Counted from the stretch's first letter, positions 14,901 through 23,968 are shown. The stretch is DNA of 64,000 nt from Flavobacterium commune (GCF_001857965.1 NZ_CP017774.1:1178001-1242000), one strand, 5' to 3'. Translations and numbers: made by a program. The notes: a model not told the origin generated them from the sequence alone.

Positions 14901-15029
14901 TTTTACATCAGCGGACAAAATTTATTAATCCTTGATGCTAAAAACTTTACAGGTGTAGATCCTGAAAATGCAGGATTTGGATATCCGCAGCCTACCACTT
15001 TTACAGCGGGTCTTAATTTTACATTTTAA
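11925..15029 (+). CDS. SusC-like TonB-dependent fructan-oligosaccharide transporter
   Basis: 1034 residues. Signal peptide to about SAQ22, a carboxypeptidase-regulatory-like domain (GIKGTVISSDDGMPLPGA...), a TonB-interaction segment (LNEVVVTGYSKQKK), a plug domain (VIRGVGTLNNTDPLYVIDG, SSASIYGSRASNGVIIITTKKG) and a beta-barrel ending in the aromatic outer-membrane signal NFTF. It forms the outer-membrane pore that imports oligosaccharides using TonB energy, capped by the SusD lipoprotein encoded 23 bp downstream. Substrate is assigned from the flanking GH32 and fructokinase genes. Confidence 0.95.
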   Translation: MKSKIIYFLFFFFPVLLLSAQEGGIKGTVISSDDGMPLPGATVLISGTTSSTVTDLDGNFSFQKINPDATIVVSFVGFAPQSIAVKGQKVINITLKTDDNKLNEVVVTGYSKQKKADITGAVAVVDMKDLMKQPEPNPIKALQGRIAGVKVSSDGSPSGGNTKVVIRGVGTLNNTDPLYVIDGVPTKSGMHELNPNDIETIQVLKDASSASIYGSRASNGVIIITTKKGKAGKMRINFNAYTSFSDYSRKLSVLNADQFGQALWQANINDGLNPNNNNLRYQFDWSVVDNKPQLNKVLVPEYLDANQTLKSANTNWYDEVSQTGVANSYDLSVSNASERGNYVFSLGYYGNQGVVKTTDFERITARMNGSYKYLDGKLVIGENFSFNRTNEVTDPGVLDPALRALPIIPVRTVDGKGWGGPVGGMNDRQNPVRLLEYNKDNKYDYLRLFGNMYADLELVKNLHIKTSFGIDYGFFKKRSLQRSYQSGYLQNDQTSVSIDQSVSDKWTWTNTAIYSLNFGKSNLNLMAGTEMYKEVFDNVGLRKNDFLIETPDYMYPDAGTGESFTSGTSTSYSLLSYFGKADYEFDNRYLLSATIRRDGSSRFGKNNQFGVFPAVSAGWRISNENFIKDNAPVISDLKLRAGWGQTGNQEISNTAVYSLYLASYAGGNPTWNTSFGTAYDIAGNGNGLLPSGFIATQSGNDDLKWETTTQTNIGLDFGLFDQKLSGSVDYYIKKTEDILVLPPYLGVIGEGGNRWVNGASMENEGWEVSLGYHDETSFGLKYDISANISGNKNKITQLPDEVKNNYGGDGLEDNILGRPINSMYGYVADGLFKSQDEVDLWADQDGKGLGRIRYKDLNGDGVITDKDRTWIGNPNPGLIYGFNLGLGYKNFDFSTFWEGTANVDVINNTKYQTDFWSVDDVGSNKGTRLLNAWSLDNPNSTIPALTTVDRNAESRFSTYFVENGSYLKLRVLQLGYSFPKDLLEKLSLETFRFYISGQNLLILDAKNFTGVDPENAGFGYPQPTTFTAGLNFTF

Positions 15030-15052
15030 TACAAAAGATTAAATCGAAAAAC

Positions 15053-16744
15053 ATGAAAAAGATAGTATATATAATTGGGTTTTTAGTGCTGGGAGTTTTT
15101 GCTTCCTGCTCGGATTTTCTGGAAAATAACCCTCGTGGTGTATTGTCAGAAGAAGATATTGTTACTCCTCAATCTATAGAAGGTTTTATGAATGCGGCTT
15201 ATGCTCAATTAGGAAATGATCATTATGATTCGCCTTATAGTTTGTGGCCTTTTGGAAATGTTCGTTCTGACGATGCCTATAAAGGAGGTAGTGGAACTAA
15301 TGATATTCAGAATTTTCACTTTTTTGAAGTTTCTAATAATATCAGACCTGATTTTGGCGAATTAGATAATTTCTGGTACATCAGTTATGTGGGGGTTTCA
15401 AGAGCCAATAAAGCATTGAAAGCCTTAGAACAAATTTCGGAAGCAGATTATCCATTGAAAAAAACACGTATGGCTGAGATGCGTTTTTTAAGAGGGCATT
15501 TTTACTTTATGTTAAAAATTATGTTCCGAAGTGTGCCTTACATTACAGAAGATATTCCTGTTGAAGATTACAAAACCATTTCGAACAAACAATTTTCAAA
15601 TGAGGAACTTTGGAATAAAATAGCCGAAGATTTTGAGGCTGCAGCCAATGATTTACCGGAAACACAGCCACAAGCGGGACGTGCTACACAAAAAGCGGCT
15701 TATGCTTATTTAGCAAAAACACGTTTGTATCAAGCCTATACACAAGATGAAACTTATACAGTTACAGGAACAAATACGCAACATTTACAAGAAGTAATTG
15801 CAGCTACAGATAAAGTAATAGGAAAAGCGAGTTTAGAGCCAGATTTTGCGAATAACTTTTTACCGGGGACTTATGAAAACGGAGCAGAATCCATTTTTTC
15901 TATTCAGTTTTCAGATAATGATGGCACTTTGTATGGAAGATTAAATTTCTCCGATGTTCTTTCAACTCCTCAAGGTTTAGGTTGTTGTGATTTTCATAAA
16001 CCAAGTCAAAACTTAGTGAATGCTTTTAAAACCGGAGCTAATGGTTTACCTGAATTTGACACTTACAACGATACCGATTTTGATTATAAAAATATAGATG
16101 CAAATACTGTTGATCCTAGATTGTATCATACTGTTGCAATGCCTGGTTTGCCTTATAAATATGATCCGGAATTTTTATATGTTGAAGCATGGGTACGTTC
16201 TCCGGGAACTTATGGATACTATGCTTCGTTAAAAGAAAATGTAGCGCCAAATTGTAGTTGTGTAGTCAATATTGATCCTTTTTATGGTAATTCAAAAAAC
16301 AGAATCCAAATTCGTTATGCCGATGTGATTTTGATGCGCGCTGAAGCCTTGATTGAGTTAGGAAGACAATCAGAAGCTTTACCATTAATCAATGAAATTA
16401 GAGAAAGAGCTGCGCAAAGCACAGGAAGACTTCCGTATGTGAATAACTTTAAAATCAATACTTATGTGGACGGAACGAATTGTAACTGGACACAGGAATT
16501 TGCTCGAAAAGCTTTGCGTTGGGAACGTCGTTTAGAATTAGCAATGGAAGGAAGCCGCTTTTTCGACTTGGTTCGTTGGGGTGTTACTGATGAGGTAATG
16601 AATGCGTTTTATGCTGAAGAAAAAACAAAAAGAGCGTATTATCAAGATGCTTTCTTTGACGCCAATAAGGAAGAATATTGTCCAATTCCGTTGAAGCAAA
16701 TTAATTTCAGTCAAGGATTGTACAAACAAAATCTGGATTATTAA
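15053..16744 (+). CDS. SusD-like outer-membrane glycan-binding lipoprotein
   Basis: 563 residues with a lipoprotein signal (VFASC19) and the RagB/SusD fold: N-terminal SDFLENNPRG, TPR-like helices (AKTRLYQAYTQDE, ADVILMRAEALIELGR) and the C-terminal ALRWERRLELAMEGSRFFDLVRWG motif. It acts as the lid of the SusC channel and captures glycan on the cell surface. It sits between susC and the SusE-position lipoprotein with 19-23 bp gaps, so it is in the same transcript. Confidence 0.95.
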   Translation: MKKIVYIIGFLVLGVFASCSDFLENNPRGVLSEEDIVTPQSIEGFMNAAYAQLGNDHYDSPYSLWPFGNVRSDDAYKGGSGTNDIQNFHFFEVSNNIRPDFGELDNFWYISYVGVSRANKALKALEQISEADYPLKKTRMAEMRFLRGHFYFMLKIMFRSVPYITEDIPVEDYKTISNKQFSNEELWNKIAEDFEAAANDLPETQPQAGRATQKAAYAYLAKTRLYQAYTQDETYTVTGTNTQHLQEVIAATDKVIGKASLEPDFANNFLPGTYENGAESIFSIQFSDNDGTLYGRLNFSDVLSTPQGLGCCDFHKPSQNLVNAFKTGANGLPEFDTYNDTDFDYKNIDANTVDPRLYHTVAMPGLPYKYDPEFLYVEAWVRSPGTYGYYASLKENVAPNCSCVVNIDPFYGNSKNRIQIRYADVILMRAEALIELGRQSEALPLINEIRERAAQSTGRLPYVNNFKINTYVDGTNCNWTQEFARKALRWERRLELAMEGSRFFDLVRWGVTDEVMNAFYAEEKTKRAYYQDAFFDANKEEYCPIPLKQINFSQGLYKQNLDY

Positions 16745-16763
16745 TCTATTTACGAAAACGAAT

Positions 16764-18161
16764 ATGAAAAATTTTATATATAAGTCTTGGACAAAATGGT
16801 CTTTGATACTGGCATTGATTTTTATGGTTTCTGCCTGCGAAGACAGTTTCGATACTAATGGTCTTGATGTCGATTCGCCTTCTAATGTGACTTCCTTTGA
16901 GATAAACGGAGTTGCTGGAACTATTGATCAAAAAACAGCAACAATTGCAGTAACCTTGCCTTATGGCACCGATATTACAGCGGTAAATCCTGAAATTATT
17001 TTAGAGGAAGGAGCAACATCAAATTTGATTTTAAACTCCCCTATTAATTTTACAAACGCAGTAAAATTTAGAGTTATAAATGGTAATTTATACAAAGATT
17101 ATACTGTAAATGTTACGGTTTTAAGTCCAATAAAGAGTTTTAAAATCAATAATGTAGCGGCAACAATCAATGATGTTAGCAAAACCATTACGCTGGTATT
17201 ACCTGAGGATACTAATCTTACAGCATTGCAACCTGTAATAGAATTGACTCAGGGAGTTTCTATTTCGCCAGCATCAGGAACTACCATTAATTTTACTAAT
17301 GCTGTAACTTTTGTAATTACTGCAAATGGAAAAACGGTAAATTATACTGCTAATGTGGGAGTTCCTGTTAGTGGTTTGACTGTAGCCTTTTTAGGAACTG
17401 CTGCAACAAGAGCAGAAATTACTAATATGGACGAAATTACAGCTGCAAACTGGCTGTTTGCTAATTTCACAGGAGCCAAATACATCTCTTTTGACAGTGT
17501 TTTAAATGGTGCCGATTTAAGTAATGTGGATGTAATTTGGTGGCATTTTGATTCTGCTACAAATTTACCTGCTGTGGCCTATAATCCGGCAGTGACTACA
17601 GCTCTTAAAAACTTTAGAACTAATGGAGGAAACTTATTGCTGACTTCTTTTGCTTCACAATATGTAGATGCTTTAGGAATTGTTCCTTCCGGGAAAGGAC
17701 CAAATAATGTTTTTGGAGACTTTTTGCCAGCAGGATGGGTTGATGGAAATTCATGGGGAATGTCTTTTAGAAGTCATGAATCACATCCTATTTTTAATGG
17801 TCTTACCACTTATGAAACAGGAAAAGCCTACTTACTTCAAAGTGGAACTTATAGATTAAACCATACTGCCTGGTGGTTTGTACCGGAATGGGGCGGATAT
17901 GTAAATGGAGCTGGATGGAGAGATCAAACAGGTGGTACAAACTTAGCCAGTGAAGGTTGGGATGATAATTTAGACGGTCGTGTAACTATTGCAGAATGGC
18001 CAAATAACAATGCTAATAAAAATGTAATAGTAATCTCGATGGGAGCTTATGATTGGTACAATGAAACCAATGGTAGCGGAGTTCCTAGCCAAGCCAATGA
18101 ATTCATAGGTAATATCAAACTTTTGACTCAAAACAGCATCAATTATTTAGCGGGCAATTAA
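16764..18161 (+). CDS. SusE-position surface glycan-binding lipoprotein (DUF5018-like repeats plus DUF4960-like domain)
   Basis: 465 residues with a lipobox (FMVSAC). Two tandem beta-sandwich repeats of about 85 residues each (VTSFEINGVAGTIDQKTATI... and IKSFKINNVAATINDVSKTI...) resemble DUF5018. They are followed by an alpha/beta domain (about 205-465; LTVAFLGTAATRAEI, VDVIWWHFD, GGNLLLTSFASQYVDALG) resembling DUF4960, with a glutamine-amidotransferase-like core. DUF4960 proteins occur in fructan loci of Bacteroides (recollection). Its place after SusD is that of surface glycan-binding proteins. Domain names rest on pattern recognition. Confidence 0.8.
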   Translation: MKNFIYKSWTKWSLILALIFMVSACEDSFDTNGLDVDSPSNVTSFEINGVAGTIDQKTATIAVTLPYGTDITAVNPEIILEEGATSNLILNSPINFTNAVKFRVINGNLYKDYTVNVTVLSPIKSFKINNVAATINDVSKTITLVLPEDTNLTALQPVIELTQGVSISPASGTTINFTNAVTFVITANGKTVNYTANVGVPVSGLTVAFLGTAATRAEITNMDEITAANWLFANFTGAKYISFDSVLNGADLSNVDVIWWHFDSATNLPAVAYNPAVTTALKNFRTNGGNLLLTSFASQYVDALGIVPSGKGPNNVFGDFLPAGWVDGNSWGMSFRSHESHPIFNGLTTYETGKAYLLQSGTYRLNHTAWWFVPEWGGYVNGAGWRDQTGGTNLASEGWDDNLDGRVTIAEWPNNNANKNVIVISMGAYDWYNETNGSGVPSQANEFIGNIKLLTQNSINYLAGN

Positions 18162-18180
18162 CCTCATTAAAATCAACAAA

Positions 18181-19737
18181 ATGAACTATAGAAATATAAT
18201 TACAATAGCTTCCATTTTCTTTTCGTTATTGTCTTGTAATCAGGATGATACTTATATTGGAGGCTCTATTTCGGGTGGAGAATCAGAAATAGCCAATATT
18301 TTTCCAGTACCGCCATCACTATGGATTGGAGGAGGAAGTGAACCGTATTACAGTGCGGGTTATACCGGTGATATTATGCCATTTTTCGACAATGGAAAAT
18401 TCCATATTTACTTTCTCCATGATGCCAAAAATAAACCGGCAGGAAAAGGATTTCATGATATCCACGAATTTCAAAGTACTGATTTGGCTCATTTCAGCTA
18501 CGAAGGGCAAGTCATTCCTTATGGAACAACTACCGATGCTGATTTTGGCATCGGTACTGGTTCTGTTGTTAAAGTGGGAAATCTCTATTACTTTTATTAC
18601 ACAGGACACAATGGAACTCCTGCTTTTTTACAATCTAACGCAAGAGAAAGTGTCTTATGTGCTACAAGTCCGGATTTAAAAACATGGACAAAAATACCTT
18701 CGTTTAAAATTACGGCACCTGCCGGATATTATAATTTTGATTTTAGAGATCCACATGTTTTTTACAATGAAGAGTTGAGCAAATATTCGATGTTGGTAAG
18801 TACACAAACGGAACCAGGCCGAAAAGCGGTGTTGTTGCATTTTACAACTGCTAATCCAGCTTCTGGAAATTGGGATGTTCAGGCACCTATTTATACCACA
18901 ACTCCACAGGAAAATTATTTGATGATGGAATGTGCTGATATTTTTAAAATGGGGAATTATTGGTATTTAATGTTTTCTGAGAACTGGAGTACTACTAAAG
19001 GAACACATTATAAGATGGCAACTTCTATCAACGGACCTTGGACAACACCGCAAAATGATAGAATTGATGGAGAATATTTTTATGCCGGAAAAACAGCTTC
19101 TGATGGAAATAAAAGATATGTTTTTGGTTGGAATGCCAGAAAAACACCCGAAACTGATTTAGGCAATAAAGATTGGGCTGGAAATATGGTCATCCATGAG
19201 TTAATACAAAATTCAGATGGAACTTTAGGAACTCAGGCGCCACAAGCAGTAAAAAGCTTCTTTTCTAAAAATAGCACTATTGAGGTCGATGCTACTTTAG
19301 GAGGTGTTACTGTAAATAATGGTAGTTATAGTTTGAGTAGCACTACCAATAAAGCTATGGTCACTTTTAAGCCTGTTGGTAAAAGAGCCAAAATAAATGC
19401 GGAACTTACTTTGACAACTACAACTGGAACTACTGGATTTGTTTTTCATACTAATAATACAGGAAGTTATTATAAAATTGTTTTAGATGCTACAAAAAAT
19501 GCCATCATAGGATACAATTCAGCTTCACAGGAAACAACCAGAATACCATTTGGATTGCAAGTAAATACAAAATACGATGTGGAAATAATTACCGAAGGCA
19601 GTGTAGTGGTATTTTATATTAATGGAAAAGTAGCCTTAACAAACCGTATTTACGGAAGAGATAAGTACAATTGGGGAATTATTGCTGAAGGACAAAGTGC
19701 TACAGTTAGTAATCTTCAACTTACACAAGCTGAGTAA
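18181..19737 (+). CDS. Divergent GH32-like lipoprotein with C-terminal beta-sandwich
   Basis: 518 residues, lipobox FSLLSC. The propeller retains the GH32 positions but with altered wording: D64 in TGDIMPFFDNG in place of the usual WMNDPNG, D190 in FRDPHVF, and E250 in MECADIF. A C-terminal beta-sandwich (about 355-518; VTFKPVGKRAKINAEL, GFVFHTNNTGSYYKIV, VVFYINGKVALTNR) looks like a binding or DUF4975-type module. It may be the surface enzyme that makes the first cuts in the fructan, or a binding protein derived from GH32. All three acidic residues are present, so activity is plausible. It is 20 bp before fructokinase. Confidence 0.82.
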   Translation: MNYRNIITIASIFFSLLSCNQDDTYIGGSISGGESEIANIFPVPPSLWIGGGSEPYYSAGYTGDIMPFFDNGKFHIYFLHDAKNKPAGKGFHDIHEFQSTDLAHFSYEGQVIPYGTTTDADFGIGTGSVVKVGNLYYFYYTGHNGTPAFLQSNARESVLCATSPDLKTWTKIPSFKITAPAGYYNFDFRDPHVFYNEELSKYSMLVSTQTEPGRKAVLLHFTTANPASGNWDVQAPIYTTTPQENYLMMECADIFKMGNYWYLMFSENWSTTKGTHYKMATSINGPWTTPQNDRIDGEYFYAGKTASDGNKRYVFGWNARKTPETDLGNKDWAGNMVIHELIQNSDGTLGTQAPQAVKSFFSKNSTIEVDATLGGVTVNNGSYSLSSTTNKAMVTFKPVGKRAKINAELTLTTTTGTTGFVFHTNNTGSYYKIVLDATKNAIIGYNSASQETTRIPFGLQVNTKYDVEIITEGSVVVFYINGKVALTNRIYGRDKYNWGIIAEGQSATVSNLQLTQAE

Positions 19738-19757
19738 CATTAAAAAACAGAATAGAA

Positions 19758-20663
19758 ATGAATAAAGGAAAAAACCTTAAGGCGGTAGCTTATGGAGAGG
19801 TGCTTTGGGATGTTTTTGGCAATGAAAAAAAGATTGGTGGAGCACCACTAAATGTAGCTTTACGCATGAAAACATTAGGTTGTGAAGTAGGAATGATTAG
19901 TTGCGTAGGGAATGATGAGGATGGAGAAGCTATAATCAATCAAGTTAAAAGTTTAGGGCTTGAAACCGATGCTATTATTAAATCGGAAGATTTTCCAACA
20001 GGATTGGTTAATGTAACTTTAAACGAACGTGGTTCGGCTAGTTATGAAATTGCATATCCATCGGCTTGGGATAAAATTGTACTGAATGATTTAGCTAAAA
20101 ATTTAGTTTCAGAAGCTGATGTTTTAATTTACGGGAGTTTAATTTGTAGAGACCAGGTGTCAAGACAAGCACTTGAAGAATTGCTGCAAATGGATGTGTA
20201 CAAAGTATTTGATGTTAATTTAAGAAAACCACATTATAACTACGAAATTCTAGCACAGTTAATGAATTCGGCCAATTTCATTAAGTTCAATGATGAGGAA
20301 TTGTTAGAAATAGCCTCAGCCATTAATTCTCCTTTTGAAACTCTGGAAGAAAATATGCTTTTTTTCGCTGAAAAAACGAAAGCTACTGCCATGTGTGTTA
20401 CTAAAGGGAAACATGGTGCTATATTATTATGGGAAGGACAACTTTATAAAAACGAAGGTTATGCTGTTGTAGTTTCGGATACTGTTGGAGCAGGAGATTC
20501 TTTTTTAGCTGCTTTAATTACATCCTTATTAACTGGTAAAGCACCACAAGAATCAATTGATTTTGCTTGCGCAATAGGAGCCTTAGTAGCTCAGGCGCCA
20601 GGTGCTAATCCTGATATTTCACTTTCAGCTATTGAGGATTTAATGGCTATGGTAAAAGTGTAA
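19758..20663 (+). CDS. scrK: Fructokinase, PfkB family
   Basis: 301 residues with PfkB signatures: KIGGAPLNVALRMKTLG near the N-terminus and DTVGAGDSFLAALI with the catalytic base D247. It phosphorylates imported fructose to fructose 6-phosphate in the cytoplasm, the last step of the locus. It is the last gene of the operon, 20 bp after the second GH32 gene and just before a strong terminator. B. thetaiotaomicron BT1757 holds the same role in its fructan locus. Confidence 0.93.
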   Translation: MNKGKNLKAVAYGEVLWDVFGNEKKIGGAPLNVALRMKTLGCEVGMISCVGNDEDGEAIINQVKSLGLETDAIIKSEDFPTGLVNVTLNERGSASYEIAYPSAWDKIVLNDLAKNLVSEADVLIYGSLICRDQVSRQALEELLQMDVYKVFDVNLRKPHYNYEILAQLMNSANFIKFNDEELLEIASAINSPFETLEENMLFFAEKTKATAMCVTKGKHGAILLWEGQLYKNEGYAVVVSDTVGAGDSFLAALITSLLTGKAPQESIDFACAIGALVAQAPGANPDISLSAIEDLMAMVKV

Positions 20664-20671
20664 TTTATGCA

Positions 20672-20709
20672 AAAAGGTTGTCTGAAAAGTAGTTTTCAGA
20701 CAACCTTTT
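20672..20709 (+). terminator. Rho-independent terminator of the fructan operon
   Basis: A perfect 17-bp stem, AAAAGGTTGTCTGAAAA, pairs with its complement at 20693-20709 around the loop GTAG. T residues follow. It lies 9 bp after the fructokinase stop codon. Confidence 0.92.
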
Positions 20710-20783
20710 ATTATTGTAATCTAATTTTATAGGTGTAAAACTGGGTGTAAAAACCACAAAACCCTAATAATCAGACAATATCG

Positions 20784-20870
20784 CAGAGAGAAAGGGATTC
20801 GAACCCTCGATGCAGTTACCCACATACTAGCTTTCCAGGCTAGCTCCTTCAACCACTCGGACACCTCTCT
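20784..20870 (-). tRNA. tRNA-Ser (GGA anticodon)
   Basis: An 87-nt class II tRNA on the minus strand. The acceptor AGAGAGG pairs with TCTCTCT followed by discriminator G. The D arm begins TCCGAGTGG, the anticodon loop reads CTGGAAA (anticodon GGA), there is a long variable arm (TGGGTAACTGCA), and the T arm is GAGGGTTCGAATCCCTT. CCA is not encoded. Confidence 0.95.
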
Positions 20871-20928
20871 ATTTCGGTTTGCAAATAACACAAAAAAATC
20901 TGAGTTACAAAAGCCAAATTGCAATTAA

Positions 20929-21957
20929 TTACATCATTTCTCCTCTTAAAGAAGTTTCAAATACAGTTTGAAAATCTTTGGACGGAATATTTTGGCTTAA
21001 TAAGAACATCAATTTGGTAATTGCAGCTTCGGTAGTGATGTCTTTTCCTGAAATCACTCCTATTTGCTTCATTGCCGAACTCGTTTCATATTGCCCCATA
21101 TTAACACTTCCGCTCGTGCATTGGGTAACATTCACAATATACAAACCCTTAGCAATGGCTTTTTCTATTACATTCAAGAACCAATCTTCTGTTGGCGCAT
21201 TTCCCGAACCGTAGGTTTCTAAGACAACTCCTTTCAAATTTGGAATTTCAAGCAACGTAGAAAAAACCGTTTCTCCTATTCCGGGAAACATTTTTATGAT
21301 TACCACATTCGTATCTAAAACAGAATGGAGCTTTAACCCTTTAGTACTGCCTTTCGACAAAAGCAATTCTGATTTAAAATTCAAATTCACACCCGATTCC
21401 ACCAAAGCCGGATAATTTGGCGAAGCAAAAGCATTAAAATGCTCTGCATTTATCTTAGTTGTTCTGTTTCCCCGATACAATTTGTGTTCAAAATAAAGGC
21501 AAACTTCAGCAATAACAGGGGTGTTATTTTCCTGTAAAGATGCTATCTGAATGGCCGTTATCAAATTTTCTTTAGCATCAGTGCGCAAATCACCAATAGG
21601 CAATTGCGAACCCGTAAGAATAACCGGTTTGGATAAATTTTCGAGCATATAACTCAAAGCCGAAGCCGTGTACGACATGGTATCAGAACCATGAAGCACC
21701 ACAAAACCATCAAATCCTGAATAATTGGATTCAATTATAAAGGCAATTTCGGCCCAATTTGCCGGATTCATATTTGAAGAATCAATTGGATTCTGAAACG
21801 AAATGGTTTCAATCTCACAATCCAATTGTTTCAACTCAGGAATTCTTTGTAATAATTTACTAAAGTTAAAAACCTTTAATGCTCCGGTATTAAAATCCTT
21901 GCGCATTCCAATGGTTCCTCCAGTATAAATTAAAAGAATTTTAGTCCTTGAGTTCAT
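20929..21957 (-). CDS. ansA: Type I (cytoplasmic) L-asparaginase
   Basis: 342 residues without a signal peptide. The two asparaginase threonine motifs are present: YTGGTIGM near residue 12 and HGSDTMSYTASAL near residue 90. It hydrolyses L-asparagine to aspartate and ammonia. The start overlaps the end of the acyltransferase gene by 17 bp, so the two are translated from one transcript. Lack of an export signal supports AnsA rather than periplasmic AnsB. Confidence 0.92.
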   Translation of the reverse strand: MNSRTKILLIYTGGTIGMRKDFNTGALKVFNFSKLLQRIPELKQLDCEIETISFQNPIDSSNMNPANWAEIAFIIESNYSGFDGFVVLHGSDTMSYTASALSYMLENLSKPVILTGSQLPIGDLRTDAKENLITAIQIASLQENNTPVIAEVCLYFEHKLYRGNRTTKINAEHFNAFASPNYPALVESGVNLNFKSELLLSKGSTKGLKLHSVLDTNVVIIKMFPGIGETVFSTLLEIPNLKGVVLETYGSGNAPTEDWFLNVIEKAIAKGLYIVNVTQCTSGSVNMGQYETSSAMKQIGVISGKDITTEAAITKLMFLLSQNIPSKDFQTVFETSLRGEMM

Positions 21958-23083
21958 GGGTGTATTTCAGTTTATTGACTACCGGATTGGCATACATAGC
22001 CAATATTCCCTGCAATGCAATAGGATTTTCTGCATCGATTCGTTTTTCTAATCTTCGTTCGAAAACTGCTTTTTCGTTTTCAGTATATAAATGCGAATAT
22101 TTATCGGTTTTATGTAAAATATCGTAAGCAATATAATTAGTAGGCCACAATTTATAGCTGGTCAAAATCGAATCGTCTATGGCTTGCGCCAAAGCCTGAA
22201 TTTGTTTATTTACATTATCGTTTTCTGCTTTTATGGCATCAATTTCAGTATCTAAAACTTTCCCTATATGGATAAAAATTCGTTTTTTAGGTCCTAAAGC
22301 ACCACTCAAAATGGTCATAAAATCTTCATTCTCTTCTTTGACATAGACTTCATTATTGGCTTCCGCCAATAATTGAGGCATTTTTAAAGCATCGGTAGGA
22401 TCATATTCATAAGAAATAGAAACAGGAACAATCTTCAATTTTTTGAAGTAATCCATCAAATTAGCTTCATCCGAAGCCATTCCTATCATTTTCAATACTC
22501 CCGGATTGGTCGCATCATTTCCATCTTTGGTTCGTCCTTCACGTTGTGCAATCCAAACCGAACGGTTCTCGTGTTGCAACAACTGACTGATATATTCTGA
22601 CAATGTTTTAGAACTCTGCAACATCTCTCTTGGTCCTAAACCGCGCTGAACCAGGAAATTTCGATTCAATTTAGCCAACACATTCAAAAAAGGTTGTTTA
22701 ACCAAATTATCCCCAATAGCCGAAGCAGTCATTACCAAATCGTGCTCAAACAAAGTGGCATTCAACAAAGTGGTATCTAATAAAATATCTCTGTGATTAG
22801 AGATAAACAAATAAGGAGTATTAGGCTCTAAGTGTTCAAAGCCCGCAGTCATCAAGCCTTCTGAACTTTTTTCTAATACTTTTTGAACCGACTGGTATAT
22901 AAAATTACATTGGAAATCACGAATAGAATGCGTTTTTAGCAATTGTTCTTTCCAAACTTCATCGGCTACATCAGGAAAAGAAAAATTCATCAATGACTTC
23001 AACATCGGGTGATGAAGCACTTTTTTTATCGCTTTATTTATTTCGGAATCATAATAAGGCCGAATCTCGTCAAACTTTTGCAT
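21941..23083 (-). CDS. PlsC/PlsB-like phospholipid acyltransferase family protein
   Basis: 380 residues from the start at 23083 (MQKFDEIRPYY); an in-frame ATG at 23113 would add ten unlikely residues. The acyltransferase block I is SNHRDILLDTTLL, with H and D spaced by five residues rather than the common four. A later block reads REGRTKDGND, like block III of PlsB. It probably transfers acyl chains to glycerol-phosphate or another acceptor at the inner membrane. The spacing change leaves the exact acceptor open. Part of the TatD-acyltransferase-asparaginase leftward run. Confidence 0.8.
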   Translation of the reverse strand: MQKFDEIRPYYDSEINKAIKKVLHHPMLKSLMNFSFPDVADEVWKEQLLKTHSIRDFQCNFIYQSVQKVLEKSSEGLMTAGFEHLEPNTPYLFISNHRDILLDTTLLNATLFEHDLVMTASAIGDNLVKQPFLNVLAKLNRNFLVQRGLGPREMLQSSKTLSEYISQLLQHENRSVWIAQREGRTKDGNDATNPGVLKMIGMASDEANLMDYFKKLKIVPVSISYEYDPTDALKMPQLLAEANNEVYVKEENEDFMTILSGALGPKKRIFIHIGKVLDTEIDAIKAENDNVNKQIQALAQAIDDSILTSYKLWPTNYIAYDILHKTDKYSHLYTENEKAVFERRLEKRIDAENPIALQGILAMYANPVVNKLKYTHELKD

Positions 23084-23143
23084 TTTGGTACTATTAGAAA
23101 AACAAATGAACAAAAAAAATATTAAATTTTAGCGAATTCTGCT

Positions 23144-23923
23144 TTAAATCCCAAAAATTGCTTTCGAATTTTCAGTAGTGATTTTCGCTATTTCCTCTGC
23201 TGAAATTCCGTAAATATGTGATAACTTATCAATTACATTCACCAGATAACTACTTTCGTTTCTTTTCCCTCTAAAAGGAACCGGAGCCAGATAAGGCGCA
23301 TCGGTTTCTAAAACAATGTGTTTTAAATCTATTTTATTCAAAAACTGGTCTATCTTACCATTTTTAAAAGTCACTACACCACCAATTCCCAATTTCATAT
23401 TATAAGACAAAGCTTGCAAAGACTGCTCGTAAGTCCCCGAAAAACAATGAAAAATTCCAAACAAATCAGCCGATTTTTCTTCTTCTAAAACTGCAAAAAC
23501 TTCATCAAAGGCATCACGACAATGAATCACAATAGGTAATTGGTATTCTTTTGCCAGTTGGATTTGGCGTTTGAAAGCCAATTGCTGCTCTTTTAAATGG
23601 GTTTTATCCCAATATAAATCGACTCCAATTTCTCCAATAGCATAGAATTTTCTCTTCTTTAATTCCTCTTCAACAAATTGCAATTCGTCCAGATAATTAT
23701 CCTTCACATGCGTAGGATGCACTCCAGTCATTAAAAAAACATTTTCGGGATATTTTTGTTCCAAATCATACATGGCTTCAGTATAAGCCGAATCGATTGC
23801 CGGAATAAAAAAACGAGTCACACCAGCCGCTAAGGCGCGTTGCATCATTTCGTCTCTGTCCTGATCAAATTCTTCGCTGTATAAATGTGCGTGGGTATCG
23901 GTAATTATGGGTTTTGTTTCCAA
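23144..23923 (-). CDS. tatD: TatD-family metal-dependent hydrolase/deoxyribonuclease
   Basis: 259 residues, the normal TatD length. The metal ligands are seen in TDTHAHLY, GEIGVDLYWD, VIHCRDAF, FHCFSGT and LETDAPYL. Enzymes of this family are 3'-5' DNases or D-aminoacyl deacylases in the cytoplasm. First gene of a leftward run with the acyltransferase (60 bp gap) and asparaginase. Confidence 0.92.
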   Translation of the reverse strand: METKPIITDTHAHLYSEEFDQDRDEMMQRALAAGVTRFFIPAIDSAYTEAMYDLEQKYPENVFLMTGVHPTHVKDNYLDELQFVEEELKKRKFYAIGEIGVDLYWDKTHLKEQQLAFKRQIQLAKEYQLPIVIHCRDAFDEVFAVLEEEKSADLFGIFHCFSGTYEQSLQALSYNMKLGIGGVVTFKNGKIDQFLNKIDLKHIVLETDAPYLAPVPFRGKRNESSYLVNVIDKLSHIYGISAEEIAKITTENSKAIFGI

Positions 23924-23968
23924 TTGTAATTTTTAAAAACGCAAAGTTCTAAAGTTTTTTAAAATTTA

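Noticed and set aside
20727..20924. Open frame of 65 codons on the minus strand
   Set aside because: It covers the tRNA-Ser gene and has no ribosome entry or family match.
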